This document shows positions 36,220 to 45,872 of a stretch of DNA of 64,000 nucleotides, one piece after another. Source of the DNA: Mycolicibacterium sp. P9-64 (GTDB lineage Bacteria > Actinomycetota > Actinomycetes > Mycobacteriales > Mycobacteriaceae); assembly GCF_008329605.1 (NCBI RefSeq), contig NZ_NPKO01000003.1:620001-684000 (forward strand), given 5' to 3'. The first letter of the stretch is position 1; every line of letters begins with the position of its first letter. A model generated the notes under the pieces. It did not search any database. It was not told the origin of the DNA and saw only the letters and a list, made by a program, of their open reading frames with translations. Both the position numbers and the translations under genes were made by a program.

Positions 36220-38196
36220 TCAAGGGCTCGTGCTGTCGACGTGACAGGTGCTCGCATGGGGGCCGGGGAGGTCGATGGCGGGGTTACGGTCGAAGAACCC
36301 GACCGGTTTCAGCGTGAAACCCGAGTATTCGACCGGCATCACGGGCCAGTCCTCGGGACGGGTGATGTGGGTCGTGCCGAACGTATGCCAGACGACGATG
36401 TCTTCGCCGTCGATATGGCGGTCGGCTGCCTGGTAAGTCGGGAGGCCAGGACTACCTGAACTTTGGTTTGGCAAATCTCCCGCGGCGTAACGCTCTTCGG
36501 GGTGATACTGCGTCACCCAGAGGTTCCGTGTCGCGAACGTAGCGCGTTGCGCGATCGCCGAAGAGGGATCGGCAAGAAGAGTCGGTGCGGCTTGCGGAAT
36601 GAGCTTGTACGCAGTCGGTTGGCCGAGCGCGTTCAGTTTCTCGGAGTTCAGAATCTTCCACACTCGCGATCGGGTCGCATCGGCGTTTCGCGCAGCCTCC
36701 CTCTCGTGATTGAGGGGTGTGCTGACGGTGCGAAAGGCATTGCCGTACGGGTTGTCTGGCCCGATGGGATCGGAAACCACGTCGACTTCCACGACGCTGT
36801 TCCGGCCGCCATCGACAGCCATGTCGAGTCGCGCGCAGAACAGGTGTTGGTGATATGGGGCGGCCAGGCCTTGCGCAATCTGGCTCGCGTGCGGATTGAG
36901 CGTGCCATCGAGTTGGGCGGTGGCGAACACGATACCGGTGAGTTTGGCCTCGAACTCGATGGTTCCATCCTGATAGAAGTACCAGAAGTATCCGTAATCG
37001 TAGTTGCCGATCGTCGCGAAGAAGGAAACCACCAAGCGACGAGATCTCCGTGTTTCGGAGATCCCGGACATCACTTCGTTGTGCTTCCACAGCACCCCGT
37101 AATCCTCTTCGTGCAGGCAGATCACGTTCTCGGCGGTATAGGGATTTCCGTCGTCATCATGCAATTCAGCATCGAAGTAATGGATTTCCCCGAGACAGTC
37201 GCAACCCAACGAGAGCGACGTCGCCATCCGGCCCAGGTTCCACTCGCCGACATCGAAGTAATTGAGCCAGTAGCGTGTGGGGTCTGGGTCTCCGTACGGA
37301 ACCACCATTTCCGAAATGGACGCTCGATGGACCACGGGTCGAAGATTGTCCCTGTCGTGGTAGCCGACCTGGTGGAGGACAAGTCCTTCCCGAATGTCGA
37401 ACCCGACTCGGAACTCCCAGTTCTGCCACCGAACGAGGCGGCCCTCCACGGTAAAGCTTGGGCCTTCGGGCTGAAGGATCTCCAACGGTTTGATGTCGCT
37501 ACGTGTTCGACCGTCATCGCCCCTCGTGAGATCGCCGGAGTACGGCGGAAGCGGTGCTCCGGGGTGATTGAGAAGTTCGATGACTCGGTGGTTGGTGAGG
37601 TCGACAGTGACAGTGAGGCCTCCGAGTGGCCTTGCCCATTGATTATCGGTGTCGTTTTCGCGATAGAACGTCAGGGCTTTGTAGACGCGCTTGCCGACCT
37701 CCTCGGGCGTTCCGAAGTATCCCGGCGTCATCGACGAAACCACGCACTTCGATGAATCTGCGATTCCGCGTTCGGCGACTGCACGCTGCCAGCCTTCATC
37801 GGACCGAACGATTTCCTCCACTGCCGCGAAGTCAGAGATGAGAAATCCCACTTGAGCATACGGTTCGATGGTCGTATCGATCGTTTCCCACGAGTCCACG
37901 GTTCCCCCACTTACCGAGACGACTCCACGATGAACCAGGCCCGCCTTTACGTCGGCAAGTACCACCGCCAGCCGACGCTCTACCTGATCGCCGGTGACGA
38001 ACGAGTTCAAAGTCCGCTTATCCGGCTCGTGGAGTTGCAGTGTCGCAAACTGACTGCTGTCGGTCAGACACCCTTCCGCGACGAGAATCTCGCGGACTCG
38101 CGTCATTTCCGCGCCCGTTATCGGGTCAAGAGGGTGCGGGTCGAATCCTTCTCGTACCGGTGCCTGTTGCAAAGTCTCGATCGATGACAACGCCAT
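36220..38196 (-). CDS. Copper-containing primary-amine oxidase (TPQ enzyme)
   Basis: 658 residues, normal for bacterial copper amine oxidases. The topaquinone precursor is Tyr399 in TIGNYDYG; the catalytic base is Asp315 in NYFDVGEW, 84 residues earlier as in the Arthrobacter enzyme. Copper ligands are His449 and His451 (YHQHLF) and His610 (GTTHITRPEDWP). It oxidises primary amines to aldehydes with H2O2 and ammonia. No signal peptide, so cytoplasmic. ATG 38196 has GAGG very close upstream. A palindrome shared with the PhyH promoter lies ~130-145 bp upstream. Confidence 0.94.
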   Translation of the reverse strand: MALSSIETLQQAPVREGFDPHPLDPITGAEMTRVREILVAEGCLTDSSQFATLQLHEPDKRTLNSFVTGDQVERRLAVVLADVKAGLVHRGVVSVSGGTVDSWETIDTTIEPYAQVGFLISDFAAVEEIVRSDEGWQRAVAERGIADSSKCVVSSMTPGYFGTPEEVGKRVYKALTFYRENDTDNQWARPLGGLTVTVDLTNHRVIELLNHPGAPLPPYSGDLTRGDDGRTRSDIKPLEILQPEGPSFTVEGRLVRWQNWEFRVGFDIREGLVLHQVGYHDRDNLRPVVHRASISEMVVPYGDPDPTRYWLNYFDVGEWNLGRMATSLSLGCDCLGEIHYFDAELHDDDGNPYTAENVICLHEEDYGVLWKHNEVMSGISETRRSRRLVVSFFATIGNYDYGYFWYFYQDGTIEFEAKLTGIVFATAQLDGTLNPHASQIAQGLAAPYHQHLFCARLDMAVDGGRNSVVEVDVVSDPIGPDNPYGNAFRTVSTPLNHEREAARNADATRSRVWKILNSEKLNALGQPTAYKLIPQAAPTLLADPSSAIAQRATFATRNLWVTQYHPEERYAAGDLPNQSSGSPGLPTYQAADRHIDGEDIVVWHTFGTTHITRPEDWPVMPVEYSGFTLKPVGFFDRNPAIDLPGPHASTCHVDSTSP

Positions 38197-38571
38197 ACCT
38201 CATTACGGTTGAGAGACTGGATGTTTCGCGCAAAGACGTGCCATACGCAAACGAGGCACTCGCGACACGATCCGTGCACAGTGCTCGCCATTCAGATCAC
38301 GCGGTGCGTCTACTTGCTTCGCTCTCGGACGATCGTCCGAGTCTCGACCTAACCATACGACGGTCGGCCGTGGCCGTCAAATACCGCAATTCGACGTCCT
38401 TGGGCGACGTCGGGCGCGGAGTCGACGACGCTGCCGTTGCGGTCGAGCAGCATCCCCATGTGCGCCTGATGGCGTTCGTTTCGATGAGCCGATGTTGCGA
38501 TGATCAGTGCGCGATCGTCCCGCCGTCGATGAAGTCTTGGGGGTTCTGCCGAACGACGCAGTTGTCCTCCG
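38197..38571. promoter_or_regulatory. Intergenic region upstream of the amine oxidase
   Basis: 375 bp with no convincing gene. Contains the 18-bp palindrome at 38324-38341. Minus-strand frames here look protein-like in places (for example VVRQNPQDFIDGG) but are interrupted; a decayed gene cannot be excluded. Confidence 0.5.
38324..38341. promoter_or_regulatory. Palindrome CTCGGACGATCGTCCGAG, copy 2
   Basis: Perfect 18-bp palindrome ~130 bp upstream of the copper amine oxidase start. Its core and flank (38326-38345) are identical over 20 bases to 32788-32807 upstream of the PhyH operon. Confidence 0.6.
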
Positions 38572-39135
38572 TTAGGCCGTCGGGGGTTCGAGAAGGGATC
38601 CGGCGGTGGGGGGCTCGAGAAGCGCCCCAGGCAGCGGCCCCCCATATGCGTCGGTGCCCGAGCCCGCCGCCTCCGGCGGGACCGGACTCTTCGGCGGGGC
38701 GCCAGTGGGGTCCTCCAACGCCGTAGGCGGGCTGCCCGCGGCCGCGTTGAACCCGGGCGCGGGCGGCTGCGGCGGGTTCAGACCGCCCTGGATTCCGTAA
38801 CGAGCGCTGGCCGCGGTGATTTGGTTTGGCGCGCCGGTGCTTTCGCCAAGCTTGCTGCCTGGAAGCCCCAAATTTGATTGGCTCGGATCGGCGTTCGTTC
38901 CGGTCCGCACTCCGCGGGTGTCGGTCGCGGACGGAGGGAGCACGTATTGGTAGTAGGGCCGGTAGTCGGTCGCACCAGGGTAGACGACGGCAGGGGTATT
39001 GCCCGGTGCGGGAACATAGGGCGGAGGGAAGGGCAGAATCGGCGGATTCGCCTGAGCGTGCGGCGACTGAATCATCGACAAACACAAGGTGATCGCAGCT
39101 GCGGAGACAGCGCGGTATCGCTGCTGAGTGGGCAT
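38572..39135 (-). CDS. Proline-rich secreted protein, unknown function
   Basis: 187 residues from ATG 39135 (GAGAGG twelve bases upstream). Signal peptide to about residue 28 (HAQA), then a low-complexity mature region rich in Pro, Gly and Ala: PPILPFPPPYVPAPG, a Tyr cluster YRPYYQYVLPP, and a terminal repeat of LLEPPTA. Likely cell-wall associated. It starts 26 bp after the stop of an MspA-like gene, so the two are probably co-expressed. I do not recognise a family. The longer frame to 39513 lies inside the MspA-like gene. Confidence 0.75.
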   Translation of the reverse strand: MPTQQRYRAVSAAAITLCLSMIQSPHAQANPPILPFPPPYVPAPGNTPAVVYPGATDYRPYYQYVLPPSATDTRGVRTGTNADPSQSNLGLPGSKLGESTGAPNQITAASARYGIQGGLNPPQPPAPGFNAAAGSPPTALEDPTGAPPKSPVPPEAAGSGTDAYGGPLPGALLEPPTAGSLLEPPTA

Positions 39136-39161
39136 GGTCGGGTAGCCTCTCGCTAATCGAG

Positions 39162-39818
39162 TCAGATCTTCGTGGGTTCGCCGTAGATGGCGAACTGGGT
39201 GTGGGCCTCGGCGGTCGAGATTCGCAGATAGGCGTAGGAGCGGATGGTGACATCGCCGCCGCACGCGTCGGCCTTGATATGCAGATTGTCGATGTCCAGC
39301 ATTGATTGCCCGCTGTCGTTGAGCGCCATGTTGGTCATCGGCAGATCGACGATGACACCGGGCTGCACTACGGTCTGCACGAATCCGGCGAGCCCGCCCC
39401 CGCCTCCGATCGAGGCGCCAGGGGCGATGTCGTTGCCGAGCCCGAGAGCTAGGGAGGGGCCGATGCCAGCCGTCCCGCCGATATTGAGACCCGCCGACAC
39501 ATCGGACTGACATCCCAGCTCGTATCCCAGAATGAACAGGCTGTCGGTGATCGGGTTGGAACCGCCGGTGGCGGTGGCCGTCGCCGACGCAGTGACGAAA
39601 CCCTCACGAGAATTGGCCGCTGCAGCGAGATTTGGCACGGCGTTGACGGTTTCGCCGTCGATTCTGATCGATAGATGCCAACCATCGCGGGACACCTTTT
39701 CATAGAACTGTGGAGGCATTGCCATCGGCTCGGCTCGCGCAGGCACGGGCGCCCCAAACCCACATAGCGTCGCAGCAACTGCACCGACGACCGCACACGA
39801 CCTTTTGACGAACTTCAC
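39162..39818 (-). CDS. Divergent MspA-family protein
   Basis: 218 residues from GTG 39818 with GGAGG seven bases upstream. Signal peptide to about residue 29 (PVPARA). The mature part keeps the MspA outline: DGWHLSIRIDGETVNAVPN at the start, LGYELGCQSDVSAGLNIGG in place of YQIGFPWSLGVGINFSY, a Gly-rich GGGGGLAGFV stretch, HIKADACGGDVTIRSYAYL, and the terminal FAIYGEPTKI. It lacks the RNRLTREW signature of true MspA, and has two Cys likely bridged. Resembles the MspA-like proteins of Nocardia and Rhodococcus; porin function is plausible, not certain. Confidence 0.8.
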   Translation of the reverse strand: MKFVKRSCAVVGAVAATLCGFGAPVPARAEPMAMPPQFYEKVSRDGWHLSIRIDGETVNAVPNLAAAANSREGFVTASATATATGGSNPITDSLFILGYELGCQSDVSAGLNIGGTAGIGPSLALGLGNDIAPGASIGGGGGLAGFVQTVVQPGVIVDLPMTNMALNDSGQSMLDIDNLHIKADACGGDVTIRSYAYLRISTAEAHTQFAIYGEPTKI

Positions 39819-39883
39819 AACAGCTCCTCCAGAATCATTTCGCCCTCTTTGGGGCATAACAACGGAATTGGACATTCGGGGGT

Positions 39884-41329
39884 TTAGACCAGGCCTCGGT
39901 CACGACGAGCCGACCACAGCAGCAGAACGGAGCACAGGACGACCAGAGCCCCAGCGCCGGTAGCGGCGTACCAAGCGAGTGTGAACGCGGCTTCGCTGGG
40001 AACTTGCGTCGTCGGGTCTGTGCCGGCGGTCAGGATTTCGGTGGTTATCGAGACTCCCAAGGCACCACCGATTGATTGGGCGATGAGGGTGATCGCCGTG
40101 GCCGGGCCGGCGTCCTCTTCCCGGACTGCCCGCAGCACGACGTTGATGACGGCAGCGATCACCATCCCCATACCGAGACCGTTCACCATGCTGAATGCGT
40201 ATATCTGCCAGGGCGATTGATGTAGGAGCGCCAACGGAAGGCTGGCGGGACCGAGTAATACTCCCGCGATCAAGCACAGCCACTTCGGGTCGATCCATCG
40301 GTCGAGGTAGCCCGCGGCGTACGACGCGGCCGCACCGACAGCGCCGTTGACGAAGAGCAGATGGGTGGTCTGCGTAACGCCGTAGCCGAACCCGTAACCC
40401 ATCGAGGCGGGCACCTCGACGAAGTAGACCAAGACTAGATTGAAGCTGTAGAGCACGACCTGCGCCGTAACGGCGATTGCGGCCGCGATCGCCACGGCTG
40501 GACGCACGAGAACCTTGACCGAAACCGCCGGCATGTGCCCACGGATTTCGACGCGTCGCTCCAGGGGCACCCACAATGCCAGGCCGAGCACCCCGACGAC
40601 GACCAGCGTGAGGGTGCCAGGCGATCCCCATCCCCAGGTCGGGGCCTCCGCGAATGCCACTAGCAGCGCACCAGCCGCCCCGCCGCCGAGAAGCGCTCCG
40701 GCCCAGTCGATTCGTCCCGCTGATCGGGAGGTCGACTCGGGGACCGTGATTTGTATGAAGCCGAAGCCGACGATGAGCGCGATCGCACACATCCAGAAGA
40801 CCCAGTGATATGACAAGTGATCGATGATCGGGCCAGCGAGCAATCCCGCCAAGGTGACGACGACGAGCAGGCTCCCCCCGATCACGCCAACGGCCACACC
40901 GCGGCGTCGTTCGTCGAGGTGCTCTCCGATCAGCGCGTAACTCACGGGATAGGCGCCAAAGCCGATGCCGGCCAGGCACATCCCGACGATCATCGGTCCT
41001 ATCGTGTGTGACGAAGCGGTGATGCACGCGCCGACGATCGCGATGATCATCATGCCGCTAAGTACTCTGCGGTTGCCGTAGAGCTCGCCCATTTGCGCCG
41101 CCAGCGGCAGCGCGGCTGCAGACGTGACAAGGAAGCCGGTCAGCAGCCAACCCGTGGCCGTTGGTGATGCGCCCGTCGCCTCGCCGAGAAACGGCAGCAG
41201 GCTGAACAACAGCGAAAGAGGCTGGGCGATCGCAATGCTGGCGAAAGACAAGCTCGCCAAGATCAGCATCCAGTGACGCGCACCAGTGGGACTCGATCCG
41301 GGTTTGTATATCGCTTGCTCGGTAGTCAT
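39884..41329 (-). CDS. MFS transporter (DHA2-like)
   Basis: 481 residues with about 14 hydrophobic segments. Motif A-like QMGELYGNRRVL after the second segment and GGSLLVVVTLAGLLAGP for motif C. A 14-TM drug-resistance-type exporter or a metabolite transporter. ATG 41329 has TAGGA and GAGGAG upstream; the frame extends to 41500 without support. A TetR gene lies ~590 bp upstream on the same strand and could control it. Not closely similar to the MFS at 11231. Confidence 0.85.
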   Translation of the reverse strand: MTTEQAIYKPGSSPTGARHWMLILASLSFASIAIAQPLSLLFSLLPFLGEATGASPTATGWLLTGFLVTSAAALPLAAQMGELYGNRRVLSGMMIIAIVGACITASSHTIGPMIVGMCLAGIGFGAYPVSYALIGEHLDERRRGVAVGVIGGSLLVVVTLAGLLAGPIIDHLSYHWVFWMCAIALIVGFGFIQITVPESTSRSAGRIDWAGALLGGGAAGALLVAFAEAPTWGWGSPGTLTLVVVGVLGLALWVPLERRVEIRGHMPAVSVKVLVRPAVAIAAAIAVTAQVVLYSFNLVLVYFVEVPASMGYGFGYGVTQTTHLLFVNGAVGAAASYAAGYLDRWIDPKWLCLIAGVLLGPASLPLALLHQSPWQIYAFSMVNGLGMGMVIAAVINVVLRAVREEDAGPATAITLIAQSIGGALGVSITTEILTAGTDPTTQVPSEAAFTLAWYAATGAGALVVLCSVLLLWSARRDRGLV

Positions 41330-41922
41330 TCCTACGTCGTCTCCTCGGTAATTGACGCGCCGCGTTCCCTGATGGAGTCGCGAAATGTATGGGGCCACAA
41401 TCGGATGTGAGTGAAATCGACGTGCGCCAACTGCGCTTTGGTACCCGCCGCGAGATGCTGACGGCCGGATGGCAACCCTTTGACGCGATGCATCCGACAT
41501 CCGTTCGCGTGTCCGAGCGGCAAGGTGACCCCGATCCCAAAACGAGCGTTATGTGACATATAACGAGCGATACGGAAGGTAGCGCGTGATGTGGGGGCCG
41601 TCAATCGCAAGATTCAGGTTCGGATGCCCGCGCGTGAGGAAGAGCGGTCGGCTCAGCCGAAGTGATCATGGGGCGCGCCGCTGGTCACGCGGTCCGGCCT
41701 TGACGTGACGCTACAGGAATGACCAATGCGCCGACGCAGACACGATTGCGCGGCAAGCCAACCGAATAACCTTGTGGCGGTACGATTTTCGACGCCGGGC
41801 GGTAACGCGCGATGTGGTTGGGTGCAGCCGATGGCTCCGATCAACCGCGCCAAGGGTGGCGATCCTCGTTGGGATCTGCGCGGGACCCGTCTAGTGCCTA
41901 CCGCTCATCCCGGGCGGGCCTC
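41330..41922. promoter_or_regulatory. Intergenic region upstream of the MFS gene
   Basis: 593 bp without a supported gene; overlapping frames show no ribosome site or motif. Contains an imperfect operator-like repeat, CGTTAT-N7-ATAACG, at 41547-41565 about 220 bp upstream of the MFS start. Confidence 0.45.
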
Positions 41923-42564
41923 TCAGTGCAGTGCCAGCAGGCCCCGGCAACACGCGCGCAGCATCTCACGGACGCGCTCTGGGGTGTACGTGGTCGGATT
42001 GAGCGTGGCCGATACGCCGAGGCCGTCGACGATTGCCCACAAGCCGTCCACGACTTCATCGACGTGTTCCGGCCGGCGCTTCGGCCCCAACGCCGTCTCA
42101 ACGAGATCGCGCAACGGCGGGAGGTATCGACTCGCGCTGGAGTAATACGCCTCGGCGAGCCTTTCATTGGTCAAAGCAGCGGCCTGGAACGTGATGTTGA
42201 CCCGCCAACACTGCAGTCGCGTCTCGTCCGTCGGCAAGAAGTCCACGCAGTTGTCGATCCACTCATCCAGCGTGGTCGCGGGGTCGGATCGGTTGTCGAC
42301 CTCGGCGGCGAGCGCGTCAATACCCATCTTCAGCGCGGCGATCAACAGATCTTCCTTCGTCGGGAAGTAGTGCGTGATCAGGCCGGTCGTGCAGCCAAGT
42401 TCCTCTGCGATGCGGCGGAAACTCGCGCCCTCGATTCCCTCACGGGCGACGACACGGCAGGTGTAATTGGCGATCAGTTCTCGCTGAGCCTCTTCGGCGG
42501 CCAGCCGCGCGCGCGTTCGAATCGCAGGTTGTTCGCCCCCACTCAAACGGTCGTCTCCGATCAC
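41923..42564 (-). CDS. TetR-family regulator (BetI-like)
   Basis: 213 residues. HTH ~30-75: IANYTCRVVAREGIEGASFRRIAEELG then CTTGLITHYFPTKEDLLIAAL. The LITHYFPTKEDLL form and the WRVNITFQAAAL stretch resemble the BetI/AcrR_C-terminal group. The stop is followed by a long intergenic space before the MFS gene on the same strand. The ligand is unknown; control of the neighbouring MFS or BVMO genes is possible. Confidence 0.87.
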   Translation of the reverse strand: MIGDDRLSGGEQPAIRTRARLAAEEAQRELIANYTCRVVAREGIEGASFRRIAEELGCTTGLITHYFPTKEDLLIAALKMGIDALAAEVDNRSDPATTLDEWIDNCVDFLPTDETRLQCWRVNITFQAAALTNERLAEAYYSSASRYLPPLRDLVETALGPKRRPEHVDEVVDGLWAIVDGLGVSATLNPTTYTPERVREMLRACCRGLLALH

Positions 42565-42985
42565 TAGACACAGTCGCCGCGCCCACCATCTTGGGCGCTC
42601 ACACAGGATACTGGCCAGATTCGTTCTACCTCGCCGGTGGGACCCTCCGTCAGCGTCATTGGGCTAGGTACGCGACGCCGGGGTCGACGATTTCCGTGCG
42701 TTGGTGTGGATGACGAGGCTCGGCGCAGTCGACGCTCCGTGGCGCCCGACGGGGCGACACACTCCCCCGGCATGAAGGGTGTCGGTCATCGCTCGCTGCG
42801 GCGCGGTCACAGTCACTTTTCGACGCTGCGTTCTCGCACCGTCCACGAACGGCCAGGGACTTCGCCTGCCACCTATAGCGATGGGTGTCGCCGGCGCCGT
42901 CCTCGGCCAACTGGCCAGCGACGCGAAGAGCAACGAAATACGCGCTGCCCGAACACTGTTGGATCGGCACGATCGCGAAGGCGCA
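42565..42985. other. Intergenic region
   Basis: 421 bp between the TetR start and the BVMO stop. Plus-strand frames are open here but lack ribosome sites and recognisable content. Nothing else seen. Confidence 0.4.
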
Positions 42986-44605
42986 TCATTTTTCCAGCAG
43001 TGCAAAGCCCTTGTAACCCGATTCCGCGACTTCATTGCAGATATCGAGATAGACCCCGAATCCGCCGATGAAAAGCATGAAAACCCGCGGCTTACCAGGT
43101 ACATTCGCGCCGAGATACCATGAGTTGGCCTCAGTGAACAGCGTCGCGCCGGCCCGGCGTGCACATTCGGCGTTCCACTCATCGACGGCCTGCGCGGTAG
43201 CTTCGATCGCCGCACAGCCATGCTCCTCGAGGTACTGGATGCCATCCGCGATCCAGTTCACGTGCGCCTCGGCATGTAGCACCATATTGGCCAGGACCGC
43301 GGGAGCACCGGGGCCGGAGACGATGAAGAGGTTGGGGAAGCCGTCCACGCCGAGTCCCAGATAGGTTCGTGGCCCGTTCTGCCAGTGTTCGTGCAGGGTC
43401 TTGCCGCCGCGTCCCACGATGTCGATCTTGCTCAGCGCGCCCGTCATCGCATCGAAGCCGGTAGCGAGCACGATGGCATCCACGTCGTAATGGTTGTCGG
43501 TGGTGCTGATCCCCTCCGGATCTACGGACACGATCGGTGTGCGTCGCACGCTGATCAACTCGACATTGGGCCTGTTGAAGGTGACGAAGTAATTGGTGTC
43601 GGTGCAGATCCGCTTGGTCCCGATCGGGTGGTCATTCGGGATGAGCAGATCGGCGACCTCGGGATCGTCGATGAGCGCCCGGACCTTGTCTTCGTAGAAC
43701 TCGCGCGCCTGCTCGTTGGCGGTGCGGTCGGTCATCTGATCGGCGAACGTCTTGGAGAACAACACACCGCCCAACTGCCAACGCTTCTCGAAGGCGTCCC
43801 GCCGTTCCTCGGGCGTCGCCTCCATGGTCAGCTTGGGATGCGCGACATGCGGTGAGCCGCCGCCGCTACGCCACGACAATCGCCTTCGCTCTTCGTAGTC
43901 GGCCTTGATCTGGGCACGGTCCGCATCGGTCAGCGCTCGGTTGCCGGCCGGCACACTGTAGTTCGGTGTGCGTTGGAAAACGTATAGCTGGGAGGCCTGT
44001 TCGGCGATGATCGGTATCGATTGGATACCGGAGGAGCCCGTGCCGATGACGGCTACTCGTCTCCCGCTGAAATCCACGCCTTCATGCGGCCAGCGAGCGG
44101 TGTGATACGTGTCGCCCGCAAAGGTGTCCAGTCCGTCGAACCGCGGAGTCATAGCCGCGGACAACGGCCCGGTGGCCATCAGACAAAACCGGGCATCCAC
44201 CACCGCGCCGCCATCGGTGATGACCGTCCAGCGCAACGTTTCCTCGTCGAGCACCGCAGAGCGCACCCGGGTGTTGAACTCGATGTCACGGCGCAGATCC
44301 AGACGGTCTGCGACCCAGTTCATGTAACGCAGGATCTCTGCCTGCGTGGCGTACTTCTCCGACCAGTTCCACTCCTGCTGCAACTCGTCCGAGAATGAGT
44401 AGCAGTAGTCCACGCTCTCGACGTCGCAGCGCGCGCCCGGGTAGCGGTTGAAGTACCACGTCCCACCCACCTCCGGTGCGGACTCGAAGCAGACAGCGCT
44501 CAGACCCCGTTCACGCAGCTTGTGCACTGCGTAGAGACCGGCAAACCCGGCGCCAACTATCACGGCGTCCACGGAACGACCCGTGTGAACATCAGAGGTT
44601 TCCAC
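42986..44605 (-). CDS. Baeyer-Villiger monooxygenase (cyclohexanone monooxygenase type)
   Basis: 539 residues from GTG 44605. First Rossmann motif GAGFAG at 18-23, the Baeyer-Villiger fingerprint FAGDTYHTARWP at 162-173, then a second Rossmann motif GTGSSG. ATGF near 390 is also typical. These NADPH/FAD enzymes insert oxygen next to a ketone, giving esters or lactones. Divergent from a KshB-like reductase gene across ~130 bp, marking one edge of the 43-64 kb catabolic island. The substrate is probably a cyclic or bulky ketone (inference). Confidence 0.92.
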   Translation of the reverse strand: METSDVHTGRSVDAVIVGAGFAGLYAVHKLRERGLSAVCFESAPEVGGTWYFNRYPGARCDVESVDYCYSFSDELQQEWNWSEKYATQAEILRYMNWVADRLDLRRDIEFNTRVRSAVLDEETLRWTVITDGGAVVDARFCLMATGPLSAAMTPRFDGLDTFAGDTYHTARWPHEGVDFSGRRVAVIGTGSSGIQSIPIIAEQASQLYVFQRTPNYSVPAGNRALTDADRAQIKADYEERRRLSWRSGGGSPHVAHPKLTMEATPEERRDAFEKRWQLGGVLFSKTFADQMTDRTANEQAREFYEDKVRALIDDPEVADLLIPNDHPIGTKRICTDTNYFVTFNRPNVELISVRRTPIVSVDPEGISTTDNHYDVDAIVLATGFDAMTGALSKIDIVGRGGKTLHEHWQNGPRTYLGLGVDGFPNLFIVSGPGAPAVLANMVLHAEAHVNWIADGIQYLEEHGCAAIEATAQAVDEWNAECARRAGATLFTEANSWYLGANVPGKPRVFMLFIGGFGVYLDICNEVAESGYKGFALLEK

Positions 44606-44737
44606 AACCGGTCAACGTAGGTGCTCACCCCAGGAATGGACGCCCGAGCATCCCGTTCACCGGACGTGCCGGTTCGGCCCTCCCGGCCACCGGGCGCCGA
44701 ATTGCCCGGCAAGTGCAGCACCGCCGAAGATCGGGTT

Positions 44738-45772
44738 GTGCCGTCGACGTCCGACAAGAACAACCTGCGCCTGAGCGTCATCGACGTCATCGAGGAAAGC
44801 CACGATGCACGTTCGCTGGTCTTTGCCGTGCCCGAGGAGGACCGACACCGTATTGCCTACCGACCCGGTCAATTCCTGACGCTGCGCGTGCCGGCTGATG
44901 ACGGGACGTCGGTGGCCCGATGCTATTCACTGGCGAGCTCACCACACACCGACACCGCACCGAAAGTCACCGTCAAGCGCGTACCGGGTGGCTACGGATC
45001 GAATTGGTTGTGCGACAACATCACTGCGGGCGATGTGATCGAAGCGCTGCCACCGTCGGGATTGTTCACCCCCACAGATCTCGACACCGATCTGCTGATG
45101 TGGGCTGCCGGCAGCGGAATAACGCCGATCATGTCCATACTGAAGTCGGCGCTGCAGGTCGGCACAGGGCAGGTCTCGCTGATCTACTGCAACCGCGACG
45201 AGCGATCGGTGATCTTCGCCGCCGAACTGCGAGAACTGGCCTCCACCTTCCCGGACAGACTGACCGTGGTGCACTGGCTCAAAACCGTTCAAGGTCGGCC
45301 GCACGATCAACAACTGATGGCGCTGGCTCGCCGATTTGCCGTCACCGAGTCATTCATATGTGGACCGGCGCCCTTCATGTCCGCGGTACAGGCCGCGTTG
45401 TACGCCTCGGGGGCCGCGCGTAAAGCGGTGCACACCGAGGTATTTCGCTCGCTGTCCGGCGACCCGTTCGGCCACGAAGGCTCGGTCGATACCAGCGGCG
45501 ACTTCGTCACGGCCACAGTTGATCTCGACGGTCATCAGCACTCGTTGCGCTGGCCCCGAAAGACCACGCTGGTCGATGCGATGATCTCCGCAGGAATCGA
45601 CGTGCCCTACTCCTGCCGCGAAGGACAGTGCGGATCATGTGCTGCCACCGTGCGCAGCGGCGAAGTAGACATGCCCGCCAGCGACATTCTCGAGCCCGAA
45701 GATCTCGAGTCAGGTTTGATCCTTGGCTGCCAAGCCACTCCTACTTCCGACGACGTGCACATCGAGTTCTGA
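44738..45772 (+). CDS. Ferredoxin-NAD(P) reductase-type electron-transfer protein, KshB-like
   Basis: 344 residues from GTG 44738. FAD domain with ARCYSLASSP at ~88, NAD domain with AAGSGITPIMS, CGPAPFM, and a C-terminal plant-type [2Fe-2S] domain with C293, C298, C301 and C331 (CREGQCGSC...C). The order FAD-NAD-2Fe2S, the KRVPGGYGSNWL region and EVFRSL closely follow KshB, the reductase of 3-ketosteroid 9-alpha-hydroxylase. No KshA-like Rieske oxygenase is in the window, so its partner is elsewhere or different. The frame is open back to 44621; the start is chosen by family length and is uncertain. Confidence 0.87.
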   Translation: MPSTSDKNNLRLSVIDVIEESHDARSLVFAVPEEDRHRIAYRPGQFLTLRVPADDGTSVARCYSLASSPHTDTAPKVTVKRVPGGYGSNWLCDNITAGDVIEALPPSGLFTPTDLDTDLLMWAAGSGITPIMSILKSALQVGTGQVSLIYCNRDERSVIFAAELRELASTFPDRLTVVHWLKTVQGRPHDQQLMALARRFAVTESFICGPAPFMSAVQAALYASGAARKAVHTEVFRSLSGDPFGHEGSVDTSGDFVTATVDLDGHQHSLRWPRKTTLVDAMISAGIDVPYSCREGQCGSCAATVRSGEVDMPASDILEPEDLESGLILGCQATPTSDDVHIEF

Positions 45773-45872
45773 GACCCAACCCGAAGATTTCCGCTGACTG
45801 GGATCGGCGGCACAGCCGGCCAGGATGGCGATGGACCATCGATGACAAGCCCACCGACGAAGGACGGACAAC

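Noticed and set aside
38349..38645. Minus-strand frame near the amine oxidase promoter
   Set aside because: No ribosome site or recognisable family; overlaps the shared palindrome region and the end of the proline-rich gene.
42779..43123. Plus-strand frame at the end of the BVMO gene
   Set aside because: Shadow of the BVMO C-terminus with no independent evidence.
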